Source: Aurantiochytrium sp. KH105
Lineage: Eukaryota; Sar; Bigyra; Thraustochytrida; Thraustochytriidae
Direction: 5' to 3'
DNA length: 64,000 nucleotides
Assembly (NCBI GenBank): GCA_003116975.1
Contig: BGKB01000008.1
Span: forward strand, 594,561-658,560
The translations under genes and the position numbers were made by a program. The number at the start of each line of letters is the position of its first letter. The stretch's first letter is position 1. Under the pieces are notes generated by a model, which worked only from the letters and a program-made list of their open reading frames with translations, was not told the DNA's origin and did not search any database. This document shows, in pieces, positions 21,001 to 31,400 of the stretch.

Positions 21001-23601
21001 CACATTGCAGAGCAGAAAGAAAGAGCAGAAAGAGCAGTCGGAGAAAGAAAAGAAGAGCACCCACCGCGGCGTGATTCGGAGCGACGAGGTGCGGGTTGAG
21101 GGGGAGCCACGCCGGTCTTGCTTGCTCTCTCGCTTGCTTGCTTTCTTGCTTGCTTGCTTGCTTTGTTTTTTCTCTCTGCTCTGCTCTGCTCTGCTCTGCT
21201 CTGCTCTGGGTTGGTTTCTTGGTTGGAGAGAGAGCGGGTCGCTGCATCGGCCGTGCGTTCGATGCGGCTCGTGCCGGACCAGGATTGGCGGCGGCGCGTG
21301 ACGGAAAGCGAGCGAGCGAGCGAGCGAGCGAAGCCGAGGCACGCAAGAGAGGCAGGCAAGGCAAGCAGCAGGGCAGGGCGTTTGAACAGACGATCACGCG
21401 AACGACCTGTGCGGGTCTGCGCACGTCCGTGCGTACGTACGGGGGACAGGGCCGGCGAGGCCCAGGCGGAGAAGCAGGAGAGGCGAGGACGGTAGGGCTA
21501 GCTGGGGCCCGGTCGCGGTCTGAGGTATGGGCGCGCAAGAGGAGCGGCGGCGACGGGCAGCGGCCACGGCCAACTAAGGCCCGCGCCGCGTCTGCAGCTG
21601 CAGGCAGTGCAGCGCAGTGCAGCGCAGCGCAGTGCCGCGCAGGCAGCCAGGTTGGTCGTGTCGCACGTGCCGCGGGCGCACCCCACATCGGGGCGCGAGG
21701 CCGCAGCTGGGGGGCTGGGGGGCTCCACATCTGCGGCGCAGGAAGGCATACTCACTTATGGCGCCCCGGGTACCTGTAAGTTGCGGCGCAGGTAACGCCT
21801 AGAGCGCGCTGGCCTTTTCGAGTGCGCGCTTCGAGTGGCAGCGGCCGCCACAGCACGAGAGGGAAAAGCGAGGCAGAGCGGAGCACAGCAGCAGCAGCCA
21901 ATCAACAGGGCAGAATAAACAACGCAAAATGAAGCGGAATCGAGCAGAGCAGGGCGAGTATCGGGCGTCGAATTCGGGGCGGGCGGGCAGGGAGGGAGTG
22001 GCAGCAGAGCGGCCGAAGGGAGGGAGAAAAGGGGAGGGAGGGACAGAGAATGGCGAGATCGCAGGCGAGACAGCGCAGCGCGGCGAGCAGAGGTGGAGTT
22101 CGGAGGCGGACAGGGACGGCAGGCGAAGAGTCTACGGAGGAGCGCACGTGACGGCGGGGCAGGCGAGAGGTTGCGGAGTGGCAGCGGCGAATAGTGAAAT
22201 GACACAGGGGCCGTGTCGCATCAGCATCGCGTGCACTGCACGCAGCAGCTCCGGCGCGTTTACGTGCATAGTGTAAGGTCTCCCATTTTTTCCCTTGCAG
22301 TGCCCATGGCCGTGCAGATGGCGGCTCGGTTCGCTCTTGAGAGTTCGTTTCCGACTCGTTCACGGTCGGCTGGTCGAAAAGCAGACGCTCGGCGAGCCAA
22401 AGAGCTGGCGTCCCTGCCTCGCTTTCGTGCGCCCAGGGTCGTTCGGCCAGCATTGCACGCGGCAGCAGCAACGTAAATGGCAGCAAGGCCGTCCATGCGC
22501 ATGCCCGCCGCCGGAAGAAGAACTTCTACCGCAAACATCCAGCAGCTGCAGCAGCGAGGTAGTCAGCGGCCAGCGCGGAATGAGTGCGCCTCGTGTGGAA
22601 CGGCTGGGCAGACGAGATGCGCACGCGGCGGTGGCGGTTGTTGTATAGTCTTGCTGCTGTTCTGGCTGGCTGTGGCTGTTATACAGTGGACGTTGCCGTT
22701 GTCGGTGTTGTTATTGTTGTTCTTGCAGAGAGTGTTGCAGTCGCAGCTTCGGGCAGCAAGAGCGGCAGCGGAGCGTGCAAGGAAGGAAGGGGCGGCTGCG
22801 GCGCGGTCAGAGGTCCCGAGTTCTCAATCCAGCCGCGAGCGATCGGTCTCCGTTCCTCCCTCCACCTGTCGCGCCAGGGCACACGGCGAGTGGCCGGCGA
22901 CGAGCGAGGGAGCGAGCCTCGTTTGGAGCTGCCCCCCGCGACCGGCTGGCTGGCTGAATGAATGAAGGAATGAATGATGTGGCGGCAGCCAGAATGAGTA
23001 TGTGGCGACCCCTTCCAACACAAGTGAGTTGGAACGCGCCGGGCGGCCAGCCACTGCCAGCCACAGCCGACGCTTCCATCCAGGTAGCCACGACTCTAGC
23101 TGGCCAACCGTCGATCGGGCTTTGTTCGTGCGTGTGTAAGCGCAGCGCGTAAGTTAGGGGGGGGGGGGCAAGGGGGGAGAGAAGGCTAGTTAGGATGGGG
23201 GGTATTGAAGGGAGGTGGAGGGAGAGGCCTGCACGCCGCATCGACGAGCTTGATGATTGGAAAAATAAATGGAAGAAAGAAAAGAGAGAACGAGACAAAG
23301 AAAAAAAATGAATGAATGAATGAAGGGAACAAAAAAAGAGGAGCAACAAGAAGAAAAGAAAAAAGAAGAACAAAATGTGGTTGAAGGCCCAATACATGGT
23401 TTGTTCGTTCTCGTTTTCTTTTTCCCTCCAGTTCGGCAGCCAATCGCGCCATCCATGTCTCCATGACTGACAAGGTAAGGAAGGTGTACATCATCAAAAA
23501 AAAAAGATGGAACATTCTCATTTTTCCTGGCTGCAAATAGTCGTCACTTCGTCTGCGACGAACGACACGACACAACCGTCAGACAGACAGACAAACGGAC
23601 C
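21001..23601. other. Gene-free region downstream of CTR9
   Basis: Holds CTTG-type repeats (21128-21165), CTCTG pentamers (21175-21208), GAGC-type units (21308-21330) and a run of 12 G (23157-23168). The last part is the 3' flank of the minus-strand CTR9 gene. No other gene is supportable. Confidence 0.5.
21175..21208. repeat. (CTCTG)n pentanucleotide repeat
   Basis: Seven perfect units. Confidence 0.9.
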
Positions 23602-26600
23602 TTAAAAGTCGACCTCTTCCTCGCCGTCATCCTCGTCGCCAAGAACCTTGCGCTTCTTTGCCGCCGGACCCTCCGGCTCTCCACTATCATCCTTCTTTTC
23701 TCCGCCATTCGCGGCGTCCTTGCCGCCAGCATCGTCGTCATCATCATCGTCGTCATCATCATCATCACCGAAAAGTTCCTTCTCGTCATCGTCATCCTCT
23801 TGCTGTTTCTTTTTTGCAAGCTCGGCCGCATCCGCATCGGCATCGGCGCTCGCGGCAGGAGCAGCGGCCGCAGCATCCGCGTTCGCACCACCCACGCGAA
23901 GCCGCTTCTTGCCTGCACGAGGCTTCTTGCCCTTGCTCTTGGTGATGCGCTTCGACGTCACCTTCTTGCCCTTGCCGTCGAGATTCTTGCGCTTCTTGCT
24001 GGACTTCTTCGCAAGCTTCTTGCCATCCGCACCGCCCGCCTCGTCGTCGGAAGACTCCGATTCGCTCGATGACGACGAAGACGAAGAAGACGAAGAAGAC
24101 GAAGAAGAAGACGACGACGAAGACCCCTCGTTGTCGGACACGGGCGAATTGCCCGCGAGATCGTTTGTCGCCTCGGCCTTTTTGCTGCCACGCTTGCGCC
24201 CAGCCGCCTTCTTTTGCTGCTTTTGCGCCTGCTCCTCCTCGAACTTGCTCCGAATCTCCTCCAGCTTGGCAGCCTGCTCACGCAGACGCTCCGCATGCAA
24301 TCGTTCCTCTTCCTTGCGTAGCTCCGCCGCGCGCAATTGCGCCTCGCGCCGCGCCTCCTCTTGCTGCTTCATGCTCTCCTTGACCGACATGAGCTGTTTC
24401 TCTTCGTCCTCCTGACGGCCCTTCTCCAGCATCACGTACTTGCCAGAATTCGTCACAAGTTTCGCCACGGCCTTGACGCGCGTCTGCGACGAGCGCGCGC
24501 GGATCGTACCGTCGCCCCGTGGCGCGCGATCCTGCACTGGCCGCCGCCACGCCGGGACGTCGGGTCCATCTTCATGCAGGCTTTCTACGCCGCCATCTTG
24601 CTGGCCCGCATCCTCGTTCCCTCCGCCAGCAGCGGCGGCATTCTTCCAGTCCATGGCAAAGTACGCCTTGTTCTGCGCCGTGGGCTTGCCGCGACGTGGC
24701 GAATGCGGCGGCTGCAGGTACAGCTCCTTTTTCGCACCGTCCTGCTGCTGCTGCTGCTGACCCCGTGAACCGTCCTCGACACGCTCTCGCGTCAGCGCGA
24801 GCCACTTGTGAATATCATGCGCAAGCTCGAAACCAGAAACCGCACGCAGCACTCGCTGCAGAGACCGCGTCTTGGTGTCCTCGCACGTTTCCACACCGTG
24901 CTCAATCAACAGCTCCGCCATGTTGTAGCGCAGAGCGAGATTGCCCGGATCCAGATACATGGCCTTCACCAATGCAGACTGCGCATCACTATACTTGCGC
25001 GCACACATGTACGCGTTCGCAAGGTACAGCAACAACTCTGTGTCGTTGTCCAACTTGAAACGCTTCATGCACTGCTGGTACAGCGAAGCCGCCGTCTCAT
25101 ACCGCCCCTCCTCCACGGCAACGTGCGCCAAATTCACCCACACTGACGAGTTTGCCGCATCGTCCGGCTCGCGAAGCTTTTCGAGCAACGAGCGCGCCTG
25201 CTTCACATGGCCTTGCGACGCAAGAACCACAGCCATGCCATTTGCAGCATACACGCAGTTCGGATTGCCGTCCAGGATCTTCTCGTACCAGTTCTTTGCA
25301 AAGTCAACTCCCTTGCGCCAGCTCGAGGCATTCCGCTGCCGCTGGCTCGCGCCACCCACCTTGCGCAGGGCATCATTTGCAATCGAAAGCTTGGCATACA
25401 CATCATATGCGCGCTCAGACTTGGCCTCTTTGCGTTTTAGCTGGTTCAGCTTGTTAAAGGCATCCTGTGCCTTGCCATGCTCGCCTCGCTTCGTCAGCAA
25501 ACGACCCAAGAGCGCGAGCGCGTCCCCCGCTGCCGTCGTCGTCGATGCGGCCGCCTGCTCGTACAGCGAAATCGCCTCACTCCACCGACCGTGCCGTTCC
25601 GCCATCTCGCCACGCCGCAGCAATGGCTCCGACAGGCGCGGCAGCTCCTTGTGAATCTCGCGATACAGCTCGTCAGCGCCGTCGAGATCGCCCGTGCGCT
25701 CCAGCACCAATGCAAGGTTCAGACGCAGCGTCACAGAGTCCACCTTGCTCAGCTCGTCCTTGGACTCTTCGAGACCGTTGCGAAAAGCCACCAGCGCCGC
25801 ACGCACGTCGCCCAAGGCAAAGTTCAATTCGCCAACGTTGTTAAATACGTAATGCGCGAGCTGCGGCATCCCGCGCGCCGCCTTTTTGTACGCTCGCATC
25901 GCGTCCTTGAGGTCCTTGCGCTTTGGGTTATCCACCTTTTGCAACACCCGTGCCTCCTCGAGCCACGCCTCCCAGTCGCCCGGGTCGTCCTGCGTCAGCT
26001 GCCGCAGCTGCGCAAGCGCCATCTCGCGCCGCTTGCCACGGTGATGCAGCCATGCAAGCATCAGCCGCGTGTCGCGATCGTTGCGGAACTCGGGCTGGCG
26101 CAAAATCTCTTCGCCCAGCTGGATTGCCTTGTCCGGCGCATCGCGCGCATCGTCATCATCAGCACCTCGCTCCATCTGCCACACGCGCATTTGCATCTCG
26201 CCAAACATGGCCAGTGGGTACGACGGTACCATGCTGCGAGCCCGCTTGTAGCACTCGAGTGCCTCCGAGTACTTGGCCTTTTCCTGGTAGTACCGACCCA
26301 GAATGAAGAGCGACTCTGCTCGCACCTCCTTGTCACCCACGGCAGAGTGGTATGCTGTCTTTGCCAAGTTGGCCACGCGGTCCTTGGCCTGTGCCCCGCC
26401 TCCCTTGCTCGCACTCTGCTTCGCGCCCTTGCCGTCGGCCTGCTCGGTTCCATTGCCCGCGCCGCCAGCCTGCTTGCTGCTGTCCGCAGTGCTCTTGCGA
26501 AAGAAAAAGTGGTTCGCCAGGTGGTTCAGGGCCGTCGCATTGGTGTGCTGCAGCTCAAAGGCGCGCCGGATGCGCTGCATCGCGCGCTGGGAAAGGCTCA

Positions 26601-27585
26601 CATCAAAGCTCTTGCTTTGCGCCTCGCCGAGCTCCAAGACCGCCAGCGCAACCAGAGCGCTCGTGTCGTCCTCGTCCACCTCGAGCGCCCGAAGAAAACA
26701 TTCTTTGGCACGCTGCAGCTTTTTAAGCTTGTAGTAGCACAGACCCATGTTCACGCGCACCACGGAGCCACAGCCTGGGTGGTCCTCGAGCGCCTTGCGG
26801 TAGTCCTTGAGCGCAGCCTGGTAACGTTTTTCCTCCCAAGCGACGCCACCGCGACCCAGCATGGCCAGCAGGTGGCGGTTGTCAAGCTCTAGAGCGTCCT
26901 CAAAGTGGCCTGCTGCGGCATCGTATTCCTTCCACAGCAATTTGAGCACGCCTCGGATGGCAAGCGTCGACGCCGTCTCTTGGATGGTACTGGCGCGGAC
27001 AAGCAGGTCCAGAGCATCTCCATGTTGGCTCTTGCTAGCCGTGCTCTCCATCGTTTTCGGGTCCGTCGTGACGGAGATCATGAGCGCCGCGCGCGCGTTG
27101 AGCAGATTCACGCGACCCTCGCGATCATGCTCAAATTCGCGCTCCACATCTGGTCCAGTGCCGATTTCGAGGATGCGGTTGCAATCCTCCAGCCGGCCCT
27201 GCACGTAGTACGCCACTGCCACTGCTAGCCACCGGTGCAGCGCCGCGCGCTCACCGGCCAGCACGGGCAGCAGCGCGTTCGCTGGCGGCAGGTCGTTCAC
27301 TGGCACCGTTACCACCTGGTCGGTCTCGTTGCCGTCGGCGTCGCGGACGGGGATCTCTAGCACCAGGTCATTGGCGTCGTCGTCCTCGTCGTCCTCTACC
27401 GGCCCGCCTGCGGCAGCGTCCGCGGCGCGCGCGCCCGCCCTCGCGCCGCCGTTGCTCGCGGTTGTCGCGCCCGCGGCGGCGTGCTTGCCCTTGGCCGCGG
27501 CCCGCCGCACCTCCTCCTCCTCCTCCTCCTCCTCGAGGTCCGAGACCACCGCCTCCTCGCGCTCGTCGCGCGCGCCGCCGCCCAT
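23602..27585 (-). CDS. CTR9: Paf1 complex subunit CTR9 (TPR protein)
   Basis: CTR9 is the tetratricopeptide scaffold of the Paf1 complex, which travels with RNA polymerase II and supports elongation and histone modification. The protein (1327 residues from this start) follows the family order. An acidic N-terminus comes first, then an EIPVRDADGNE segment before the repeats, TPR units over most of residues 90-1030 (for example the LNHLANHFFF motif), a charged coiled-coil region rich in EEARREAQLRAAELRKEEER-type text, and a Lys/Ser/Asp-rich tail with a long serine run. It ends in a stretch of aspartates and EEEVDF. The frame is open to an ATG at 27636, but those 17 residues are Arg-Ala-Cys-Val translated from a CGCA microsatellite, so I prefer the ATG at 27585. 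The promoter region is shared with the divergent gene to the right. Confidence 0.93.
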   Translation of the reverse strand: MGGGARDEREEAVVSDLEEEEEEEEVRRAAAKGKHAAAGATTASNGGARAGARAADAAAGGPVEDDEDDDANDLVLEIPVRDADGNETDQVVTVPVNDLPPANALLPVLAGERAALHRWLAVAVAYYVQGRLEDCNRILEIGTGPDVEREFEHDREGRVNLLNARAALMISVTTDPKTMESTASKSQHGDALDLLVRASTIQETASTLAIRGVLKLLWKEYDAAAGHFEDALELDNRHLLAMLGRGGVAWEEKRYQAALKDYRKALEDHPGCGSVVRVNMGLCYYKLKKLQRAKECFLRALEVDEDDTSALVALAVLELGEAQSKSFDVSLSQRAMQRIRRAFELQHTNATALNHLANHFFFRKSTADSSKQAGGAGNGTEQADGKGAKQSASKGGGAQAKDRVANLAKTAYHSAVGDKEVRAESLFILGRYYQEKAKYSEALECYKRARSMVPSYPLAMFGEMQMRVWQMERGADDDDARDAPDKAIQLGEEILRQPEFRNDRDTRLMLAWLHHRGKRREMALAQLRQLTQDDPGDWEAWLEEARVLQKVDNPKRKDLKDAMRAYKKAARGMPQLAHYVFNNVGELNFALGDVRAALVAFRNGLEESKDELSKVDSVTLRLNLALVLERTGDLDGADELYREIHKELPRLSEPLLRRGEMAERHGRWSEAISLYEQAAASTTTAAGDALALLGRLLTKRGEHGKAQDAFNKLNQLKRKEAKSERAYDVYAKLSIANDALRKVGGASQRQRNASSWRKGVDFAKNWYEKILDGNPNCVYAANGMAVVLASQGHVKQARSLLEKLREPDDAANSSVWVNLAHVAVEEGRYETAASLYQQCMKRFKLDNDTELLLYLANAYMCARKYSDAQSALVKAMYLDPGNLALRYNMAELLIEHGVETCEDTKTRSLQRVLRAVSGFELAHDIHKWLALTRERVEDGSRGQQQQQQDGAKKELYLQPPHSPRRGKPTAQNKAYFAMDWKNAAAAGGGNEDAGQQDGGVESLHEDGPDVPAWRRPVQDRAPRGDGTIRARSSQTRVKAVAKLVTNSGKYVMLEKGRQEDEEKQLMSVKESMKQQEEARREAQLRAAELRKEEERLHAERLREQAAKLEEIRSKFEEEQAQKQQKKAAGRKRGSKKAEATNDLAGNSPVSDNEGSSSSSSSSSSSSSSSSSSSSESESSDDEAGGADGKKLAKKSSKKRKNLDGKGKKVTSKRITKSKGKKPRAGKKRLRVGGANADAAAAAPAASADADADAAELAKKKQQEDDDDEKELFGDDDDDDDDDDDDAGGKDAANGGEKKDDSGEPEGPAAKKRKVLGDEDDGEEEVDF

Positions 27586-27603
27586 CCTGCCGCCCTCGCG
27601 CGC

Positions 27604-27638
<35 letters not shown>

Positions 27639-28174
27639 CGCACGCAAGCCCGCACGCCCGCCGCGCGACGATCCTGCTCTGCCTGCTCTGCTCTGTTGCT
27701 CTGCTCTGTCTTGCGGCCGCTGGTCGCGCGGGACTAGTCGCAACTAGTTACGCAACTGTAGATTCTGTGAAGTCACACGTCAGCCGGGCGTGACGGGGCA
27801 AAGAAGAGAGAGAGAGAGAGAGGCGGGACGAGGAGGGCGAGAGATCGCGATCGTCGCTGCCGCGCGCGGGAGCTCCTGCGCTGCTGCGCTGCGCTGTGCT
27901 GCGCTGTGCTGGGCTCGGCGCGGCGGGGGAGGCGGGCGCGGAGGAGACGAGGCCGGACGCGCGACGCGGACTGCAGGTCGCGCCGTGCGGAGCGAGCCGT
28001 CCGGCTTCGTATCTTTCTATCCGTCGCTCGCATCGACCATTCTTCATCCGCGCCTTGAATCTCATCCTCATCCACCCTCCCATCCGCCCAGCCCGCGACC
28101 CGCGGTCCAGCCCGGGCGGCCTCGCCGCGCGGGAGGGCCCGAGGGGCCGCCGCCCGCCTCTGCGTCGCGGCGCG
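27586..28174. promoter_or_regulatory. Divergent intergenic region between CTR9 and the VPS9-like gene
   Basis: This 590-bp GC-rich interval must hold both leaders and promoters. It contains a CGCA array (27604-27638), CTG/CTCTG-type repeats (27672-27708) and a GA run (27808-27823). I can identify no specific factor site. Confidence 0.5.
27604..27638. repeat. (CGCA)8 microsatellite at the CTR9 5' end
   Basis: Perfect CGCA units overlapping the upstream in-frame ATG of CTR9, hence the Arg-Ala-Cys-Val repeat if translated. Confidence 0.88.
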
Positions 28175-28410
28175 ATGCCCGCCGAGGCCGCCGAGCCGCG
28201 GCCAGAGGCTGCCGCCGCGCAGGATCGCGCGCCCCATGCCGCCGCCGACGCTCAGGACGCAGCCGCGCGCCATGACGTCACGCCGCCCGAGNTCCGGCCC
28301 CGCCGCCGCCGCCGCCGCCGCCGAGCCCCGCGAGCCCGCGGCGCCCGCGCCCGCGCCCGCGAGCTCGCCGCCGTCGGGGTCGAGCTCGACCCCGACGAGC
28401 ACGACGACCT

Positions 28411-28445
<35 letters not shown>

Positions 28446-31400
28446 AGCAGGGCGGCGACAACGGACGCGGCGGCGGCGGCAGAACCGGAACGAGAGGCGG
28501 GAGACGCTGCGGAGGAGCGGACGCAGCGGGAGCGGGCGCCGGGCGCGGGCCGCGACGAGGAGCCCGCCGCGGCCGCGGCGACGCAGGGCCCAACGGGCCG
28601 CGACGAGGAGCAGCGGCGGCAGGGGAGCGAGGGGAGCAAGAGTACAGTGGCGCAGAACCGCGAGGCCGAGGACGCACGCGCGACGCGGACAGAGGAGGAC
28701 AAGCGTCCTCGCGACGAGCCCGAGCGGAGGAACCGCGAGCCAGAGGCGGACCCCTCGCCGAGCCCGCGCGAGTCCCGGTCGCAGGAGGAAAAGTCCAAGG
28801 AAGTATCCAAGGCGGAAGCAGCTCCAACGGTAGAATCCGACAGGGGCATCGCGCGCGAGCCCGCCCTTGCTCATCAAGCGCAGCAAGCGCCAGAGGCCCC
28901 AGAGGTCCTCGACGAAGCCAGTCCTCCGGTCAAGGAAACATCAAAGGCTCCCGCGTCCCAAGTGGAAGAAGCAAGTCTTCCGGTCAAGGAAACACCAAAA
29001 GCTCCCGAGTCGCAGGTCGAAACAAACACTTCCGCGAGCGCCCCTGCGCCAAGTCCTGGTGGTGAAAGCTCTGCAGAACCTCTCAGGCCTAAAGAAGAGC
29101 CAAGCGTTCCAGGTTCCTCTGAATCGCACGTTGAGAACGGACCCTCGCCAGAGTCTCACATTGAAAAAACATCGTCTGCGACGACCGAACCGCTTGAATC
29201 TGCTCATCACGAGACACCCTCTTCCAACACTCTTCCACTTGACGAACATCGAGCCGAAACTGCGCCATCGCCAGAATCTCACATCGAGAAAGCTAATACG
29301 CAACCGGCCTCCAATACGCAGCCGACCTCCAACGCGCCCAAATCTCCAGTCTCGCCCGAGTCGCTCCTTGAAGAACCTGCTCCTTCGCAGTCTGTTGACG
29401 GCACAAAGCCTGCGGCATCGGCGACAGAGCAAGCGCACAAACTTAGCGCTTCACCCAGCGAGCCCAACTCTAGTAGTGCAAAGGTACCCGAGCCGCCATC
29501 GGCGGAGAAATCGAGCGACACCTTTGTGGAAGCACGCGAGCCATCAATCGTTACCGAGTCGTTCGAGGCTCCAGCACAAGCATCGTCGCCAGCCAACCGA
29601 CTTGAAGAGTCTTCCGCACAAGCTCCAGAGGCTGTGAGTGCATCGGCAGCAGACGCGGCGGAGTCATCAAGCAATAATCTTGACCCTCGCGCCGAGATTT
29701 CAGAGGCCGCCGCAGCCAAAAGTACTCCAGGCCCGTCCGTCCAAAGTTTTGGCCCAGAAGGTTCCGTCGACGGAGGGGCAGCTGGAGTTGGAGCAGCTGA
29801 AGCTGAAGCAGGAGCAACTGGAGTTGGAGCAGCTGAAGCCGGAGCAGGAGCAGCTGGAGTTGGAGCAGCTGGAGTTGGAGCAGCTGGAGTTGGAGCAGCT
29901 GAAGCTGGAGCAGAAGCAACTGGAGTTGAAGCAACTGGAGTTGAAGCAACTGGAGTTGGAGCAGCTGAAGCTGGAGCAGGAGCAGCTGGAGTTGGAGCAG
30001 CTGGAGTTGGAGCAGGAGCACCTGGAGCTAGCTCGACAAGTGGACTGTCTGTGCCTCCACCGCCCTCATACGCTTCAATCCGTGCGGCCAAAGACGAGCA
30101 GGAGAGAAACGCGACAAATCCTGAGCTTGATCGACAGCAGCCGATTGACACTGCAGCCTCGAAAGCGCCCAACAACGCTTCAGGTCAGCAGCCTCCAGAG
30201 TTGAAGTCCTCACTTGTGGATACGACTGAAAATCCGTCAAGTAGCGATCCGGCTGCAGCAAGTAGCGACTCGGTTGCAGCAAGTAGCGAGCTAAAAAGCG
30301 GCGATCCAGTTGTAGCAAGTGGCGATCCAACAAGCGGCGATCCAGTTGCAGCAAGTAGCGACCCAGTCGCACCAAGTAGCGATCCAACAAGTGGCGATCC
30401 AGTTGCAGCAAGTAGCGAACCGATTGCAGCAAGTAGCGATCCAATAAGCGGCGATCCAGTTGCAGCAAGTAGCGACCCTGTCGCGGCAGAGACTTCCGAA
30501 ACCAATCAACCGAGTGAAGGAGACGTTGACGAGTCCGAGGAAGAAAAGAAGAGAAAGATGGAGATGGCCTCGCCCCTCGACGACTGGGGAGCACTCGGCG
30601 CAGAATCGCCCAAGAACGCCGAGACTCCCTCACCAATCGATAGCTCGATGGAGCGCAAGTCCCCCGAGCCGATCGACATGGCATCTGAGATGGGCGCCCA
30701 GTACATGTTGGAGGACCCCGTGCCACCACGCAAGACATCGATAGAGACGGAGACGGCAGCGGCCGAAACCGAGCCCGAGCATGCTGGCGTCGAGCCCGCC
30801 CCTGTAAAGGACGCTCAAGAACCGGACGGCGCGCACGAAATGCTGGACGAAATGCCTCCCGAGTCGCTCTTGCTCCTCCCGGAGAATCCACCGCGTCTTG
30901 TCCAGCTTGACGGAACGCTCATGAATGAGGTCGAGCTTCCTGACGAACAAGTAAAAAGCCCACTGGCGGAACCGACATTTCGTGCGCACGATCATATTGA
31001 TGAGAATGCTGGGCCACGAGGCTCTGATCCACTTTTTGGCATGCTGTCTGCTGAACACCACGACGAAGCCGACTCCTACGACCACTTTGTCCATAGTGAC
31101 GAGGACGACGAAGACGAGGACGGCGCCGACGAAGACCAAGGCGCCCAAGACGATGGCCGCCATGCCGCATCGTTGCCAAAGATGCCTGTTCGAAAGGAAG
31201 CCGCTGTTGCACCAGTTCCTTCAGACCTCCAGCACGCAGTCAATGTCGTCACGGCACGCTCAGCAGCCTTTCAAAAGAAAAAGGAGCAAGAGAGGCAAGA
31301 AAAAGCGAACATCGATGAGTCCCTTCTCCAAGAACTTGATGACGAGGACAGTGACGAGGGCGCTCTTGAAGTTTTTGACGAGGACGTTAATGTCGAGAAT

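Noticed and set aside
19753-21730. Overlapping 529- and 603-codon open frames on the minus strand
   Set aside because: Composition is Arg/Ser/Pro/Ala/Leu in every frame, with repeat-derived strings such as SRAEQSRAEQ and FVRSFV. No domain, and several frames are open at once because of base skew.
27896-29065. Alternative-frame 389-codon ORF at the start of the VPS9-like gene
   Set aside because: Only its first part (from ATG 28175) looks genuine. After the ambiguous base it becomes Arg-rich shadow of the true frame.
29638-30204. Leu-Glu-Gln coiled-coil ORF as a separate gene
   Set aside because: It lies wholly inside the VPS9-like gene and is produced by the 15-bp minisatellite. Kept only as a finding.
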